A stretch of 64,000 nucleotides of DNA from Meconema thalassinum (lineage: Eukaryota > Arthropoda > Insecta > Orthoptera > Tettigoniidae), in the NCBI GenBank assembly GCA_946902985.2, contig OX336391.1:148317545-148381544 (forward strand), in the 5' to 3' direction. How positions within the stretch are numbered: position 1 is the stretch's first letter; each line of letters starts with the position of its first letter. Below are positions 11,679 to 21,816 of this stretch, in pieces. The notes beneath the pieces are model-generated. The model made no database searches and was not told the DNA's origin. It saw nothing but the letters and a program-made list of their open reading frames with translations. Position numbers and translations under genes: made by a program.

Positions 11679-14600
11679 CCGTGGGGGTTTGCCTGTTCCT
11701 CTATCGGGCGCGTCCCAGGTGGCGGATAGGGGGGCTCGCCGGACTTGTCCGGAGGGTTTGAGGGAAATAAAATACCTCTCGCGGACCAAAAACAGGCCCC
11801 TCGCCAGGGTTATGGTGAAGCTGCGTTAGGCCTAGCAAGCCAGTAGTGGATATGAAACTGCTTTTAAAACGGGAACGGGCCTCGGAAAGGACAGATCTAA
11901 AGGAAGCAGACCTGGCTATGGAAATGGACTACGAATCGGAACTTTGAATATAACTTCATTGACGGGAAGAGTGGAGGAGGTTGTGGATATGATGGAGAGG
12001 AGAAAACTGGATGTACTCGGACTGGCAGAGACCAGATGGAGAGGGGAAGGAAGAAAAGAACTGAGAAATGGCTTGCAGCTATACTGGATAGGAAATGAGG
12101 AGGGGAAGAGAAATGGAGTGGGAATGGTGGTGAGAGAAGGGCTGAGGGAGGAAGTAAAGAGGGTAAGTGATAGAATAATTAGAGCCAGAATCACTGTGAA
12201 AGGTAGAAACCTGGACATTCTGCAAGTCTATGCACCACAGGTGGGATGCACAGAAGGCGAGAAGGACGAGTTTGAAGAGGAGTTGCAGAAGCAGTTAGTG
12301 GGGAGAGACCTGATAGTCATGGGAGACCTAAATGCCCATGTCGGAACTGATAGAAGAGGTTTTGAGGAAGTGATTGGTGGTGAAGGATGGGGAAACAGGA
12401 ATAAGGAAGGAGAGAGATTGTTGGAACTGTGCAAGATAAATGGGCTAATGGTTGGAAACACATGGTACAAGAAGAGAGAGAGCCATAAAATTACTTGGTA
12501 CAGCAGGGATTTGACTAGGAAATCAGTGGTGGACTATATTCTATGCGGGAAGGAGACAAAGAAGAGTATCACGGATATAAGGGTAATACCTTCAGAAGCC
12601 CTGGACAGTGACCACCGTCTGCTGGTCGCCAAGGTGAGAGGACTGAAGGAAAAGAGGAGAACTGAGAACCAAGAAAGAAGAATAAGGACATGGAAGCTGA
12701 AGGAGGATGGAAATAAGGAGAAGTTCCAGATATTAGTGAGGAACAAATTACCGAAGGATGATCCGAAAACAGGTGAAGAAGAATGGAATAGGTTCAAGGA
12801 CGTGTTGGTAGAAGCAGCGGAAGTCGTGTGTGGCAGAACTAGTGGAAAGAAAAGGTGGAAGGAAACACCATGGTGGAACCCCAGAACTAAGGAAGCAGTG
12901 AAAAAGAAAAATGAAGCATTCAGGAAATGGTTCCAACAGAGGACAGACAGAACAAGAGAAGAATACCAAGAGCGGAAGAAAGAAGCAGGAGAAGTAGTGA
13001 AGGAAGAGAAAAAGAAATGGCTGGAGAAATGGACAGAAATGATGGAGGAGGACTGTGATGGCAGTAAGAAAGTGTTGTATGGAATGATAAAGGCAAAGAG
13101 AAGAGATACAGGGGAAAATGTCAGAATGGTGGACAGGAATGGAAAGGAGGTCGAAAATATGGAAGAAGTAAAGGTTATCTGGAGAGAATACTTCAAGGAA
13201 CTCCTAAATCCAACTAAAACCAGCGTAGTGGACATTGTGGAGGAAGAAACAGACAGTGACCAAGACATTTCAGAGAAGGAATTGACATGGAAAGAAGTGG
13301 AGGAAGCATTAAAGAAGATGAAAGGGGGAAAGGCACCGGGAATAGACGAAGTGAGTGTGGAGATGGTGAGAGCAGCAGGGGTGATAGGAACACAGTGGCT
13401 CTTTCGAGTAATGAAAGTGATATGGAGGGAGAAGAAAATACCAGAGGACTGGAAAAGAGGGATAATAATACCCATATTTAAAAAGGGAAGTAGGAAGGAA
13501 TGCAAGAACTACAGGGGAATTACACTCATGTGCCACTGCGCCAAAATATTTGAGAAGGTACTGGAGAGAAGAATTCGGACAGAAGTTGAAGATGGGCTGA
13601 GGGAAGAACAGTATGGATTCAGGCCAGGAAGGTCAACAGTTGACCTCATCTTTGCAGTAAGACAGCTACAAGAACACCATTATGAATATGGGAAAGATCT
13701 GGTGATGACCTTCTTGGATATTGAGAAAGCATATGATAGTATTAATAGAAACAAGGTATGGGAAGCAATGAGAGCAAAAGCAGTGAACAAGGAGACAGTG
13801 GCAAGAGTGAAAGCAATGTACGAGGGAAGCAAAAGCTGTGTAAAGGTGGGAAGAGAGAGAACGGAATGGTTTCAACTGGAGAGTGGTCTGAAACAGGGAA
13901 GTGCCCTCTCACCCCTGTTATTTATAGTGGTGATGGATGAAATCATACGAAAAGTGGTAAATAGCATTGGGGAAAGGAAAATGAAGGCAATGTTGTTTGC
14001 TGATGACTTTCTGGTATGGGGAGAGGATGAGGAAGAAGTACAAGAGCAATTAGATGAGTGGGAGAAGGTAGTGTTATCATATGGGATGAAGTTCTCAGCA
14101 CAAGAGAGTGAAGTGGTCATCACAACGAGGAAGAAGAACAGACTGGATATGGGCATAACACTTGGAGGACAGCAGTTGCAGAAAGTAGAATGCTTCAAGT
14201 ACTTGGGAAGCATAATTGAAGAAAAGGGAGGCAATAGGATGGAAATAAATGAGAGGGGAAGGTGTGCAGATGGATTTTTCAAGAGTGTTAGGGGGATGAT
14301 ATGGAATAAAGATGTACCACAAAAATGTAAAGGAATCATCTACAAGACATACTTTGTGCCAATTTTGACATATGGTTCAGAAACATGGGTGATGAAGGAA
14401 AGGGACAAGAATAAAATACGAGCAGTGGAGATGAAGTTCCAGAGGAGTGGGGTAGGAGTGACAAGAATGGACAGAGTAAGGAATGAGAGAGTCAGGGAGA
14501 TGGTAAGAGAGGAACCATTGCAAAATAGAATAGAGCGATCTAGGCTACAATGGTATGGACATGTGAGGAGGATGGAAGAGGAGAGGATACCGAAGATGAT

Positions 14601-14807
14601 GTTTGGAATGGAAATGACGGGAAGGAGGCCAAGGGGAAGACCAAGGGACAGATGGACAAAAGGAGTTAAGAAGAGTGTGGAGGAAAGAGGAGTGTGCTGG
14701 GACACAGTAAATGACGAGAGATGGTGGATGGACAGGAAACGATGGAGAGGCCTATGTTCCAAGCAGACCCGACCAGCGGTTGGAAACTGCTCAAGATGAG
14801 GAAGAAG
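11679..14807 (+). mobile_element. Full-length endonuclease-type LINE
   Basis: A perfect 14-bp direct repeat, aattgtagagatcc, at 11665-11678 and 14808-14821 defines both ends. The 5' leader of about 160 bp is GC-rich (CCGTGGGGG start). The 3' UTR is minimal and ends GAGGAAGAAG. The single-frame architecture and (GAA) terminus fit the RTE group, but clade placement is inference. The exact TSD and open frame suggest a recent insertion. Confidence 0.9.
11944..14799 (+). CDS. LINE endonuclease-reverse transcriptase polyprotein, intact
   Basis: This 951-codon open frame encodes the retrotransposition enzyme. Residues 1-230 are an apurinic-type endonuclease: LGLAETRW (catalytic Glu), VIMGDLNAHVG (Asp/Asn), and SDHRLL near residue 223 (catalytic Asp-His). 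The reverse transcriptase follows: KAPGIDEVSVEM, YRGITLMCHCAKIFEKVLE, EQYGFRPGRST, MTFLDIEKAYDSI, SGLKQGSALSPLLF, and the active site MLFADDFLVW. The C-terminal block has YLGSIIEE, LTYGSETWV, LQWYGHVRRM and GRRPRGRPRDRW. The frame stays open upstream to a stop at 11833-11835 without an ATG; the listed start is a TTG. Upstream codons RIGT extend the usual endonuclease N-terminus, so true translation probably begins earlier or by a non-AUG route. Large antisense frames over this gene are shadows. Confidence 0.93.
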   Translation: MNITSLTGRVEEVVDMMERRKLDVLGLAETRWRGEGRKELRNGLQLYWIGNEEGKRNGVGMVVREGLREEVKRVSDRIIRARITVKGRNLDILQVYAPQVGCTEGEKDEFEEELQKQLVGRDLIVMGDLNAHVGTDRRGFEEVIGGEGWGNRNKEGERLLELCKINGLMVGNTWYKKRESHKITWYSRDLTRKSVVDYILCGKETKKSITDIRVIPSEALDSDHRLLVAKVRGLKEKRRTENQERRIRTWKLKEDGNKEKFQILVRNKLPKDDPKTGEEEWNRFKDVLVEAAEVVCGRTSGKKRWKETPWWNPRTKEAVKKKNEAFRKWFQQRTDRTREEYQERKKEAGEVVKEEKKKWLEKWTEMMEEDCDGSKKVLYGMIKAKRRDTGENVRMVDRNGKEVENMEEVKVIWREYFKELLNPTKTSVVDIVEEETDSDQDISEKELTWKEVEEALKKMKGGKAPGIDEVSVEMVRAAGVIGTQWLFRVMKVIWREKKIPEDWKRGIIIPIFKKGSRKECKNYRGITLMCHCAKIFEKVLERRIRTEVEDGLREEQYGFRPGRSTVDLIFAVRQLQEHHYEYGKDLVMTFLDIEKAYDSINRNKVWEAMRAKAVNKETVARVKAMYEGSKSCVKVGRERTEWFQLESGLKQGSALSPLLFIVVMDEIIRKVVNSIGERKMKAMLFADDFLVWGEDEEEVQEQLDEWEKVVLSYGMKFSAQESEVVITTRKKNRLDMGITLGGQQLQKVECFKYLGSIIEEKGGNRMEINERGRCADGFFKSVRGMIWNKDVPQKCKGIIYKTYFVPILTYGSETWVMKERDKNKIRAVEMKFQRSGVGVTRMDRVRNERVREMVREEPLQNRIERSRLQWYGHVRRMEEERIPKMMFGMEMTGRRPRGRPRDRWTKGVKKSVEERGVCWDTVNDERWWMDRKRWRGLCSKQTRPAVGNCSR

Positions 14808-14901
14808 AATTGTAGAGATCCATAAGTATAGAGAACTTATGAATAATGTTTACTGAGTAACAGCTTTAGCTTAGAAGAATTAGAACAAAAAAAAAAAAGA
14901 A

Positions 14902-15300
14902 GCTTCACCATACTTCGGAGGGGAAGTAAAGCCGGTGGGCCCATGTCATACATTTATGGCACATAAAAGAACCTTCCACTAACTACAATTGTGTGAAGCT
15001 ACATTTGTAGGTTAGATTTGATTAACGCTCTATTAAGTTCCAACGTTCGCCGCCAGGTTCCGGTCGTGGTGGCATCTAGTAGCCAAGTTCTTGACTAGAT
15101 GTCGTTGACGGTAGCATTTGGCATCAAAATTAAGAACTATTTGAAGATTGATCGTCTGCAGTCCTTACCTGAATTACAGATAACACACACTAATACAGTC
15201 ATCACAATTAACACCGGTTATCAGACAGATTCTACACACACCCAAAGTACACAGGGTTACATGACCGCGTTGTCGCAGCTCCTAAACTGAGGAACCAACC
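14902..15300 (+). mobile_element. SINE alpha type I, 5'-truncated
   Basis: It matches the alpha body from CTTCGGAGGGGAAGTAAAGC through the 3' end CTAAACTGAGGAACCAACC. The tRNA-like head is missing. A poly-A-like run at 14887-14898 lies immediately upstream. Confidence 0.8.
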
Positions 15301-15502
15301 ACAGATTGCCATGCAGCTTATTTCGAATGCTCTGAATCATAGCGGCAGATGACGTAAGGCCCTTAAAAATCCATCACCAGCATCAATCGCTTACAATTCA
15401 TTGGCCTCATTATTACATCAATTGCACGTGGGTTTCTACAATACCGGGGAACAGAATCAATAGGTGTAATTTTGGAGGAATTGGAATCTGAGCCGCAAGA
15501 AG

Positions 15503-15815
15503 GTATTGTTGTTGTTGATTCATGTAGGTGCTTTGCGACATCTTGGTTATGTTGCTCCGTGTACTTGAGTGTTTGTAGAATTTGTCTGATAACCTGTGTT
15601 ATTGTGATAGCTGTATTAGTGTGTGTATTTGTAATTCAAATGAGGATTAGGAAGGATGCGGCCGTGGCCTTAAGTTAGGAACCTTCCCGGCATTCGCCTG
15701 GAGAAGAAGTGGGGGAACCAAGGAAAACCACCTCCAGGATTGCTGAGGTGGGAATCGAACCCGGGCCTCCACGGTGACAGCCAAGAGTGCTAAGCACTAC
15801 GTAACGAGGCGGACT
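15503..15815 (-). mobile_element. tRNA-derived SINE (family gamma)
   Basis: On the minus strand the head carries B box GGTTCGATTCCC (about 15752-15763) and A-box-like sequence near 15795. The tail is AACAACAA at the left end. It lies just left of the Penelope-like element. Confidence 0.78.
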
Positions 15816-15915
15816 AAGAAGGTATACGGCGATTAGTTGAAAGCATGCCACAGCTCCATACAGTTTGTATATTGTGGTGTTTGAAGCCATATTTTCAGTG
15901 TTGCCTTAGTAAACA

Positions 15916-16294
15916 AGAGTTTAGTGCTTTTCAGTCGGTCAACACGAATGTACCCAAAAGAGATGGGTTATGCCCTAATCCAGAAATAAATTACATGAGA
16001 TTAATAAAACACTAGGATGACCAGTTTCGATCGTCAAGCGATCATCATCAGATCCATTACACTTAGGCTACAAAATCTATGTTTGAAATACAGGTGAAAA
16101 TATTTACAATATGTACAATTATTTAGTTGCAGTATTGGTACTGCAACTGTCAGTGTATGCTAAATACAGTATATATGTTAGGTGAAATGCTAAATGGTGA
16201 AAGCTATCCGGAGATTGTACTTTAGAGAGATTATATGGTTGTAAACTATGGTTAAACTATAAAATTTTAGGCTACCTACTTATCTGATTGTCTT
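15916..16294 (-). repeat. Penelope terminal repeat (left, inverted)
   Basis: This repeat is nearly identical to the reverse complement of 19133-19511; I count about six mismatches by eye. It contains an intact hammerhead core on the minus strand. Confidence 0.92.
16015..16055 (-). ncRNA. Minimal type I hammerhead ribozyme, intact core
   Basis: Read on the minus strand it has stem I GGAU/AUCC, the core CUGAUGA, stem II GAUCG-CUUGA-CGAUC, then GAAA, a 2-bp stem III (AC-UG-GU), and the cleavage triplet GUC. Cleavage would fall between 16019 and 16018. Short-stem-III hammerheads are known in Penelope terminal repeats, where they may act as dimers. Activity here is inferred from sequence only. 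Confidence 0.85.
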
Positions 16295-16714
16295 CCGTAC
16301 TACAGCTACTCGCAGTTTTCGTGCTCACTGGAACTCACTGTGCGGTCGACTGCTGTGGTTATCTTAACGACTGGTTTTTCCCTGCCTTCTCCCCCCTGCC
16401 CCTACGTGTTGTGTGGAGTGGTAGCGATGTGTTTATGTGAGGTGTTGCCAACCTAGATAAGATGTATGTTATTGAATGAGGTGGGTCTACAACTATTAAA
16501 GACCGTGGATTAGCCCTCGCCACGCGTGGAGCATAACCCATTCGAACTAAGCGTTGACGGTCTTATGAGGGCGTCCCGGCACCTTAATACTGCCGCGAAT
16601 ATGGGCCTTGGTTTATTGTAGAAGAAAAGTACATCGTACACCTGATCCAGATAACATTTACCTATTAAAAAACCCTAATTTCCCCCCTTTTTTTTATCTA
16701 GCTTGGCTGTGTCA

Positions 16715-19139
16715 CTAAATTGTGTTTTGTTTCCGACAGGGTGTGTTTTTTAGTAGCGTGAAGAGGGGTGAGCTCTCCATGAACGTGTGTTCATTTAGAT
16801 TGTTGGGATTGTTTCGTTTGGCTATGTGTATCTCGATTGCTTCCTTTATGTCAAGAGCTCTGCCTTTCGATTCGTGATGGATAATTTTAAGGTCCGACTC
16901 TATGTTGGTAAAGCTGTGCCCTGCGTCACACATATGTTCGCACACGGCTGAATGTGTTCCGTATCTTATCGCAATCCTATGTTCATTATAACGTGTGTCT
17001 ACTCACCTTCCACTCTGCCCGATGTAATTAGCTTGACAATCGGTGTCTTGGCACGTTATAGAATATACCCCTGACCTTGAATACGGGTCACGTTTATTTA
17101 GATTACTATTTAGGAGGTGCCTAGCGGTTGTGTTTTTCGTCGTGAAAGCTATCTTTATGCCTTGCTTTTTGAATAGGTTAGTGATTTTATATGTATTCGC
17201 ATTCACATAGTTGAAACGCGCAAATTTTTTCTCATTACTGTCCGGTTTGGGAATCGTTTTATCTTTATTTTTATGTTTGGCTATAATTTGATTTATTTTG
17301 CTTGGCGAGAAGTTGTTTTCCTTTGCTATTTGCATAATAGTTCTTATTTCCTTATTATAGTTGTCTTTTGACATGGGTATGTTTAAAGCCCTGTGCACCA
17401 TTGAATTGAAACCCGCTAGTTTGTGCGTACTGGGGTGATTAGACTGATTGTCGATTGCATGCGAGGTTTGTGTTGCTTTCCGGAATGTGGAATATGAAAG
17501 GTCGTTGTCTTTACGTTCAATAGTTATATCGAGATAATTTATTTTCCGGTCTATTTCGGATTCCTTAGTGAATTTGATAGAGTGGTGAAGGCTATTAATG
17601 GATTGGAGAATTGTTTCTTCGCTTGTTAGTTCAGTATCGTAGATGCAAATTACATCATCTACGTATCTTTTCCATATTACTATTCCCTTTGTTGAAGTCT
17701 TTTCTAAGAACGCATTTTCTAGTGCATTGATGAAGATGTCAGCGATTAACCCACTTAGTGGCGATCCCATTGCTAGGCCTTCTCTCTGTGTGTATATTTT
17801 CTTGTCGAATTGAAACACGTTTTGGGTGAGAACGACCCTCAGTAATCTCACAATCTCTTCAATTTCTTTTACCGAATTGTTGGATTTTAAGTTGTTTTCG
17901 ATAGTGTTGATTGCTTCAATAATCGGAATATTGGTGTACATGTTAGTTACGTCGAAGGATACTAGCCTGATGCTAGGTTTCATTTGTAGGGTGTTCAATG
18001 CTGTTACTAGTTCTGTTGTGTTCTTTACAGAGTTGTTTTTGTCGTTGGAAAGACGGCATTTTAAGATTTTTAGTAACTCTTTGCTGATTTTGTAATTAGG
18101 GGCATTCCTACAATTGACTATTGGTCTCATTGGGCATTCCTTTTTGTGTATTTTTGGTTGTCCCCTCAATGACGGTATTTTCGGGTTCATGTTTATTAGT
18201 TTTGATTTTTCGGCTTTGGTCAGTATGTATTCTGTTTCTTTTAGCGCACTTTTTATTTGTTTTTGGAATTTGTTGGTGGGGTCTTTTGTTAATTCCTTGA
18301 TTTCGTTGTTGTTTAGAATTCGACTGTTTTTTCAATGTATTCTGTTTTGTTCAAAATAACTGTAGTGTTTCCCTTATCTGCTTTTGTGATGATTAAGTCA
18401 TGTTCTTTTATTTTTTGTTTCAACGACTTTATTTCTTTGAGTTGTTTGTTGTTTTGAATGTTATTGCTATCGCCCTCTCGTTTGAGGATTTTTTTGGCTT
18501 CGTTGGTGGCGAGATTTTTGGTTAATTCCCTGTCTTCTGCTGGGAGCTTGTGACTGGCTATCTCAATATCTGTGATTAACTGTTTTATATTGTGGTTCGT
18601 GTGTGCATCTGTGCAGTTGTATTTCAAACCTTTGTCTAACATATTCATTTCACCTTGAGAAAAGGTTACGTTCGTTCTGTTGTTCACTCTGCTGTGGAAA
18701 TTGAATTCTTTGTTATTCGTGTGTTGTTCGTTAGATTGATGGTTCTGTGTTTCTCCTAGTTTTCTTAATTTATTTTCTAGCGTTTCATGCTTCCTCGTTG
18801 CTCTGATTTTGATGGTGTCATGTAGGTGCTCGGTGAAGCTGTCCCATTGGGCTGCGTGCCAGAAATTACTTAGTTGCAATTGAATGTCGTATAATTGTTG
18901 GTTAATTTTTTGCTTTCTTATGTATGCAAATCTTAATTCGTTTTTATCCAAAGCGCTTTGGCTTGTTTGGTTGAAATGATCGAGGCTGGTGTGTTCGGTA
19001 CGGTTTTAATTGGTACGTATTTAGGGGTGAGGTTTAGTTCTATACATTTTTTGTTGAACCAAATTGACTTGTCTAAATTCATGAGTTTAAGCCTGAGTGA
19101 TTTGAATTTCTTGGCTTCACGATTAATCAGATAAGACAA
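16715..19139 (-). pseudogene. Penelope-like reverse transcriptase / GIY-YIG endonuclease, broken
   Basis: Minus-strand reading passes through blocks at 19139-18933, 18951-18313, 18335-18108, then 18190-17003 and 16945-16715, with three frame changes and one in-frame stop. The N-terminal part is basic and rich in Asn/Lys. The reverse transcriptase has RGQPKIHKKECPMRPIVN, SFDVTNMYTNIP, REGLAMGSPLSGLIADIF and the active site RYVDDVICIYD. The C-terminal endonuclease begins with GVYSITCQDTDCQANYIGQSGR (GIY-YIG). A TGA at 17003-17005 interrupts it directly after that Arg, and the same frame continues VDTRYNEHRIAIRYG. The stop looks like a single substitution. The nuclease would nick DNA to prime reverse transcription. 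The copy is inactive unless complemented. Confidence 0.9.
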
Positions 19140-19511
19140 TCAGATAAGTAGGTAGCCTAAAATTTTATAGTTTAACCATAGTTTACAACCATATAATCTC
19201 TCTAAAGTACAATCTCCGGATAGCTTTCACCATTTAGCATTTCCCCTAACATATATACTGCATTTAGCATACACTGACAGTTGCAGAACCAATACTGCAA
19301 CTAAATAATTGTACATATTGTAAATATTTTCACCTGTATTTCAAACATAGATTTTGTAGCCTAAGAGTAATGGATCTGATGATGATCGCTTGACGATCGA
19401 AACTGATCATCCTAGTGTTTTATTAATCTCATGTAATTTATTTCAGGATTAGGGCATAACCCATCTCTTTTGGGTACATTCGTGTTGACCGACTGAAAAG
19501 CACTAAACTCT
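19133..19511 (+). repeat. Penelope terminal repeat (right, inverted)
   Basis: This is the partner of 15916-16294 in opposite orientation. It lacks the 42-bp outer extension. The hammerhead core it carries is on the plus strand, at 19372-19412. Confidence 0.92.
19372..19412 (+). ncRNA. Hammerhead ribozyme copy with stem III mutation
   Basis: The CTGATGA core (19376-19382), stem II and GAAA are intact. Relative to the left copy, position 19406 is A instead of G. This turns the 2-bp stem III (AC/GU) into a C-A mismatch and changes the cleavage triplet from GUC to AUC. Reduced activity is likely. Confidence 0.75.
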
Positions 19512-19850
19512 AGTTTGTATATTCTCTGTGGCTTTCCGTTTTCATGATCAATTCTTAACTCACAAACATTTTCTCTCAACAATTCACTTTTTTATTTCCA
19601 TGTAAAGGAGTTTAATTTATATATCGAGACGTTGACCGCACGATTACCGAGATACGTGTATGACTACGGTAAGACTAGGTTTCCTAACACTTGTAGATCA
19701 TGACATCTCAGCATTGTGTCCTATTTGTGGGGCCATCACATACGACAGCCGGTCACCCTAGTAGTGCTATGAGTGTCAATAACGGCGCAGAAAAAAACTT
19801 AAGACCGCATGTCGTCGACAATTTCCTGCATCATGATTGCTATTCTTGAT

Positions 19851-19890
19851 GAATAAAATAGCAAGATGCCCCAAGCCCCTAATACAAGTT

Positions 19891-19958
<68 letters not shown>
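19851..19958. repeat. SINE tail expanded into (CAA)n microsatellite
   Basis: The segment CAAGATGCCCCAAGCCCCTAAT at 19860-19883 resembles the 3' end of SINE gamma/zeta. It runs directly into about 23 perfect CAA/AAC units. Confidence 0.7.
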
Positions 19959-20780
19959 AGAATGAAATAGTTGTGTTACTCAATTATCGGAATCTTTCAG
20001 TTTCTGAAAAATTCCACAAATAAACATGTAATGAAAAAGGCGAAGACTAGTGGTTGGATGGTCTTATGCACATGGACTAGATATAAGCGAACTACAGTTT
20101 GAGCACTTGAAGACAATACTTGGACCAGCGACTAATCCAGTCATCCAGGTTATCCAGATTGCAGATAACAGTCCTTTTATTCAAAACATCCCCATGATTG
20201 TTTCTGAAGTTCATCCGAATCTTTGCAACGTCATGTTTTCTTCACTAATAGGCTAGTGGTTTCTGTACTTTATTTATTGTAGCTTAACTTACTTCGTAAT
20301 AACAACCTACATAATAAGAAATGTAACTAGTTGTAAAACACACTAAAAAGGGGGTTGATTCCAAGAACTGAAACAATAGATGTCGTACATTGCTCACTTT
20401 AGAAGTGGTATTGGTGACTTATTTTGAGGTCAGCATTCATTTCAAACGTCTGATTTTTTTTTCGGGAGTTTATCTTTGAGTTTGGAAACCCTCATCGTTA
20501 ATGTTTATAACTGCGAATGGTGAATATTTAGAATAGTTCCCTGTATAACTAAGTACGTAGCAATGTGTTTGAAGTTTCAAATGGGTCTTAATTAACAACT
20601 CTAATTTTGCTGACGTGATGAATAACTTGAGACTACAGAGGTGAATTAATATTCTGACTTTCTCAAGTTCCCTATATTTTGATATATATTCGGAATTTTC
20701 ATGTTCTACAATCCACAAATTTTAATTTATTCTTTCTTGCTCGGCATAATACAATAATAGTAATAATAAGAAAAGGAAAA
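19959..20780. other. Unassigned intergenic sequence
   Basis: No supported gene or terminal repeat is visible. Short frames at 20050-20256 and 20470-20718 show no recognisable domain. Confidence 0.4.
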
Positions 20781-20792
20781 AGAAGAATGAAG

Positions 20793-21364
20793 GTTGGTTG
20801 GTTCCTCAGTTTAGGGGCTGCGACAACGCGGTCATGTAGCCCAGTGTACTTTGAGTGTGTGTAGAATCTGTCTGATAACCGGCGTTAATTGTGATGGCTG
20901 TATTAGTGTGTGTTATCTGTAATAAATTCAGGTTATTCATTATTTATTATTATTATTTATCGTATGGATTTTAGTGCCGGGAGTGTCCGAGGACATGTTC
21001 GGCTCGCCAGAGGCTGTAGCTGCTTCCAGCGGACACCTAGAGGGTGAGCTACAAGTTCCGTTCAATTTCAAGTAGTTCCAACTTTCGCTACAGATGTCAA
21101 TGATACCTAGTGGTGAACGTTGGAACTTTGATAAAGCATTCCAACGAAATCTAACCTAGAAATTTAGCTCCACACAACTTTAGTCTTTTACATGCCATAA
21201 ATCTATGACATGGGCCCGCCGGCTTTACTTCCCCTCCGAAGGAAGGCAGAGCCTACTGAGGGATATTAACGCTCTTAAAAAATCCGATGGCTTCAGCCGG
21301 GTTTGACCCCGCGATCTTGGGCATAGAAGCTCAGCATACTACCAACTACGCTACCGAAGCCGCG
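20793..21364 (-). mobile_element. Chimeric SINE alpha (type II body plus type I tail)
   Basis: One 12-bp TSD, agaagaatgaag, at 20781-20792 and 21365-21376 encloses the whole unit. On the minus strand it reads tRNA-like head, alpha body, the type II end (GGCGAGCCGAACATGTCC, then CATACGATAAATAATAATAA), and then a type I 3' end (AACACACACTAATACAG to GAGGAACCAACC). Confidence 0.85.
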
Positions 21365-21816
21365 AGAAGAATGAAGACTTGGAAATATGTCCTGGTCGTG
21401 GACACATTAATGTAAATGGTTAAACGTGCTTACTCAGTCGACAGGAGGTTCAGGTGTGGTCATATGTTCAAGTGTTCCTCAACAGTCATTCAGCCATTTA
21501 CCAGTCCATCTCTCTATAACCTTATACGCACATTATCAGCCATGAAGTTCTTCGTCAGCCCATCTATGATAGTAGTAACTACCGTTAATTTCTTTGTCAT
21601 CCTGATCTTATTCCTGTACTGGATACTTAGCATATTATTTTAAATTTATATTTGTGAGATCAACTTCTTTGGAGTATTACTTACCAAGACTTCCCGTCTT
21701 ATTTAATGTATGTAACAAGGAGAACGTAAAAACAGGCACCATTCAAAGCAATGATGTTAGCGACGCTCCGGCAATTCATTTATCTCAGTTTTTCCTAGCG
21801 CTCGACGACGCCGACG

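Larger units (their letters stand above)
15874..19511 (-). mobile_element. Penelope-like retroelement, complete with TSD
   Basis: A 12-bp TSD, agtttgtatatt, occurs at 15862-15873 and 19512-19523. Terminal repeats of 379 bp at 15916-16294 and 19133-19511 are inverted relative to each other. The left one alone has an additional 42-bp extension (15874-15915), the kind of one-sided tail known for Penelope elements. Between them lies a minus-strand reverse transcriptase with a GIY-YIG endonuclease. Remnants of the same terminal repeat occur at 26035-26205, 45041-45240 and 60866-61050. Confidence 0.92.

Noticed and set aside
12534..13505. 323-codon minus-strand frame, and similar frames at 13872-14339 and 14340-14762
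   Set aside because: These are antisense shadows of the LINE polyprotein. They are rich in Ser/Phe/Leu, which is what the complement of purine-rich codons gives.
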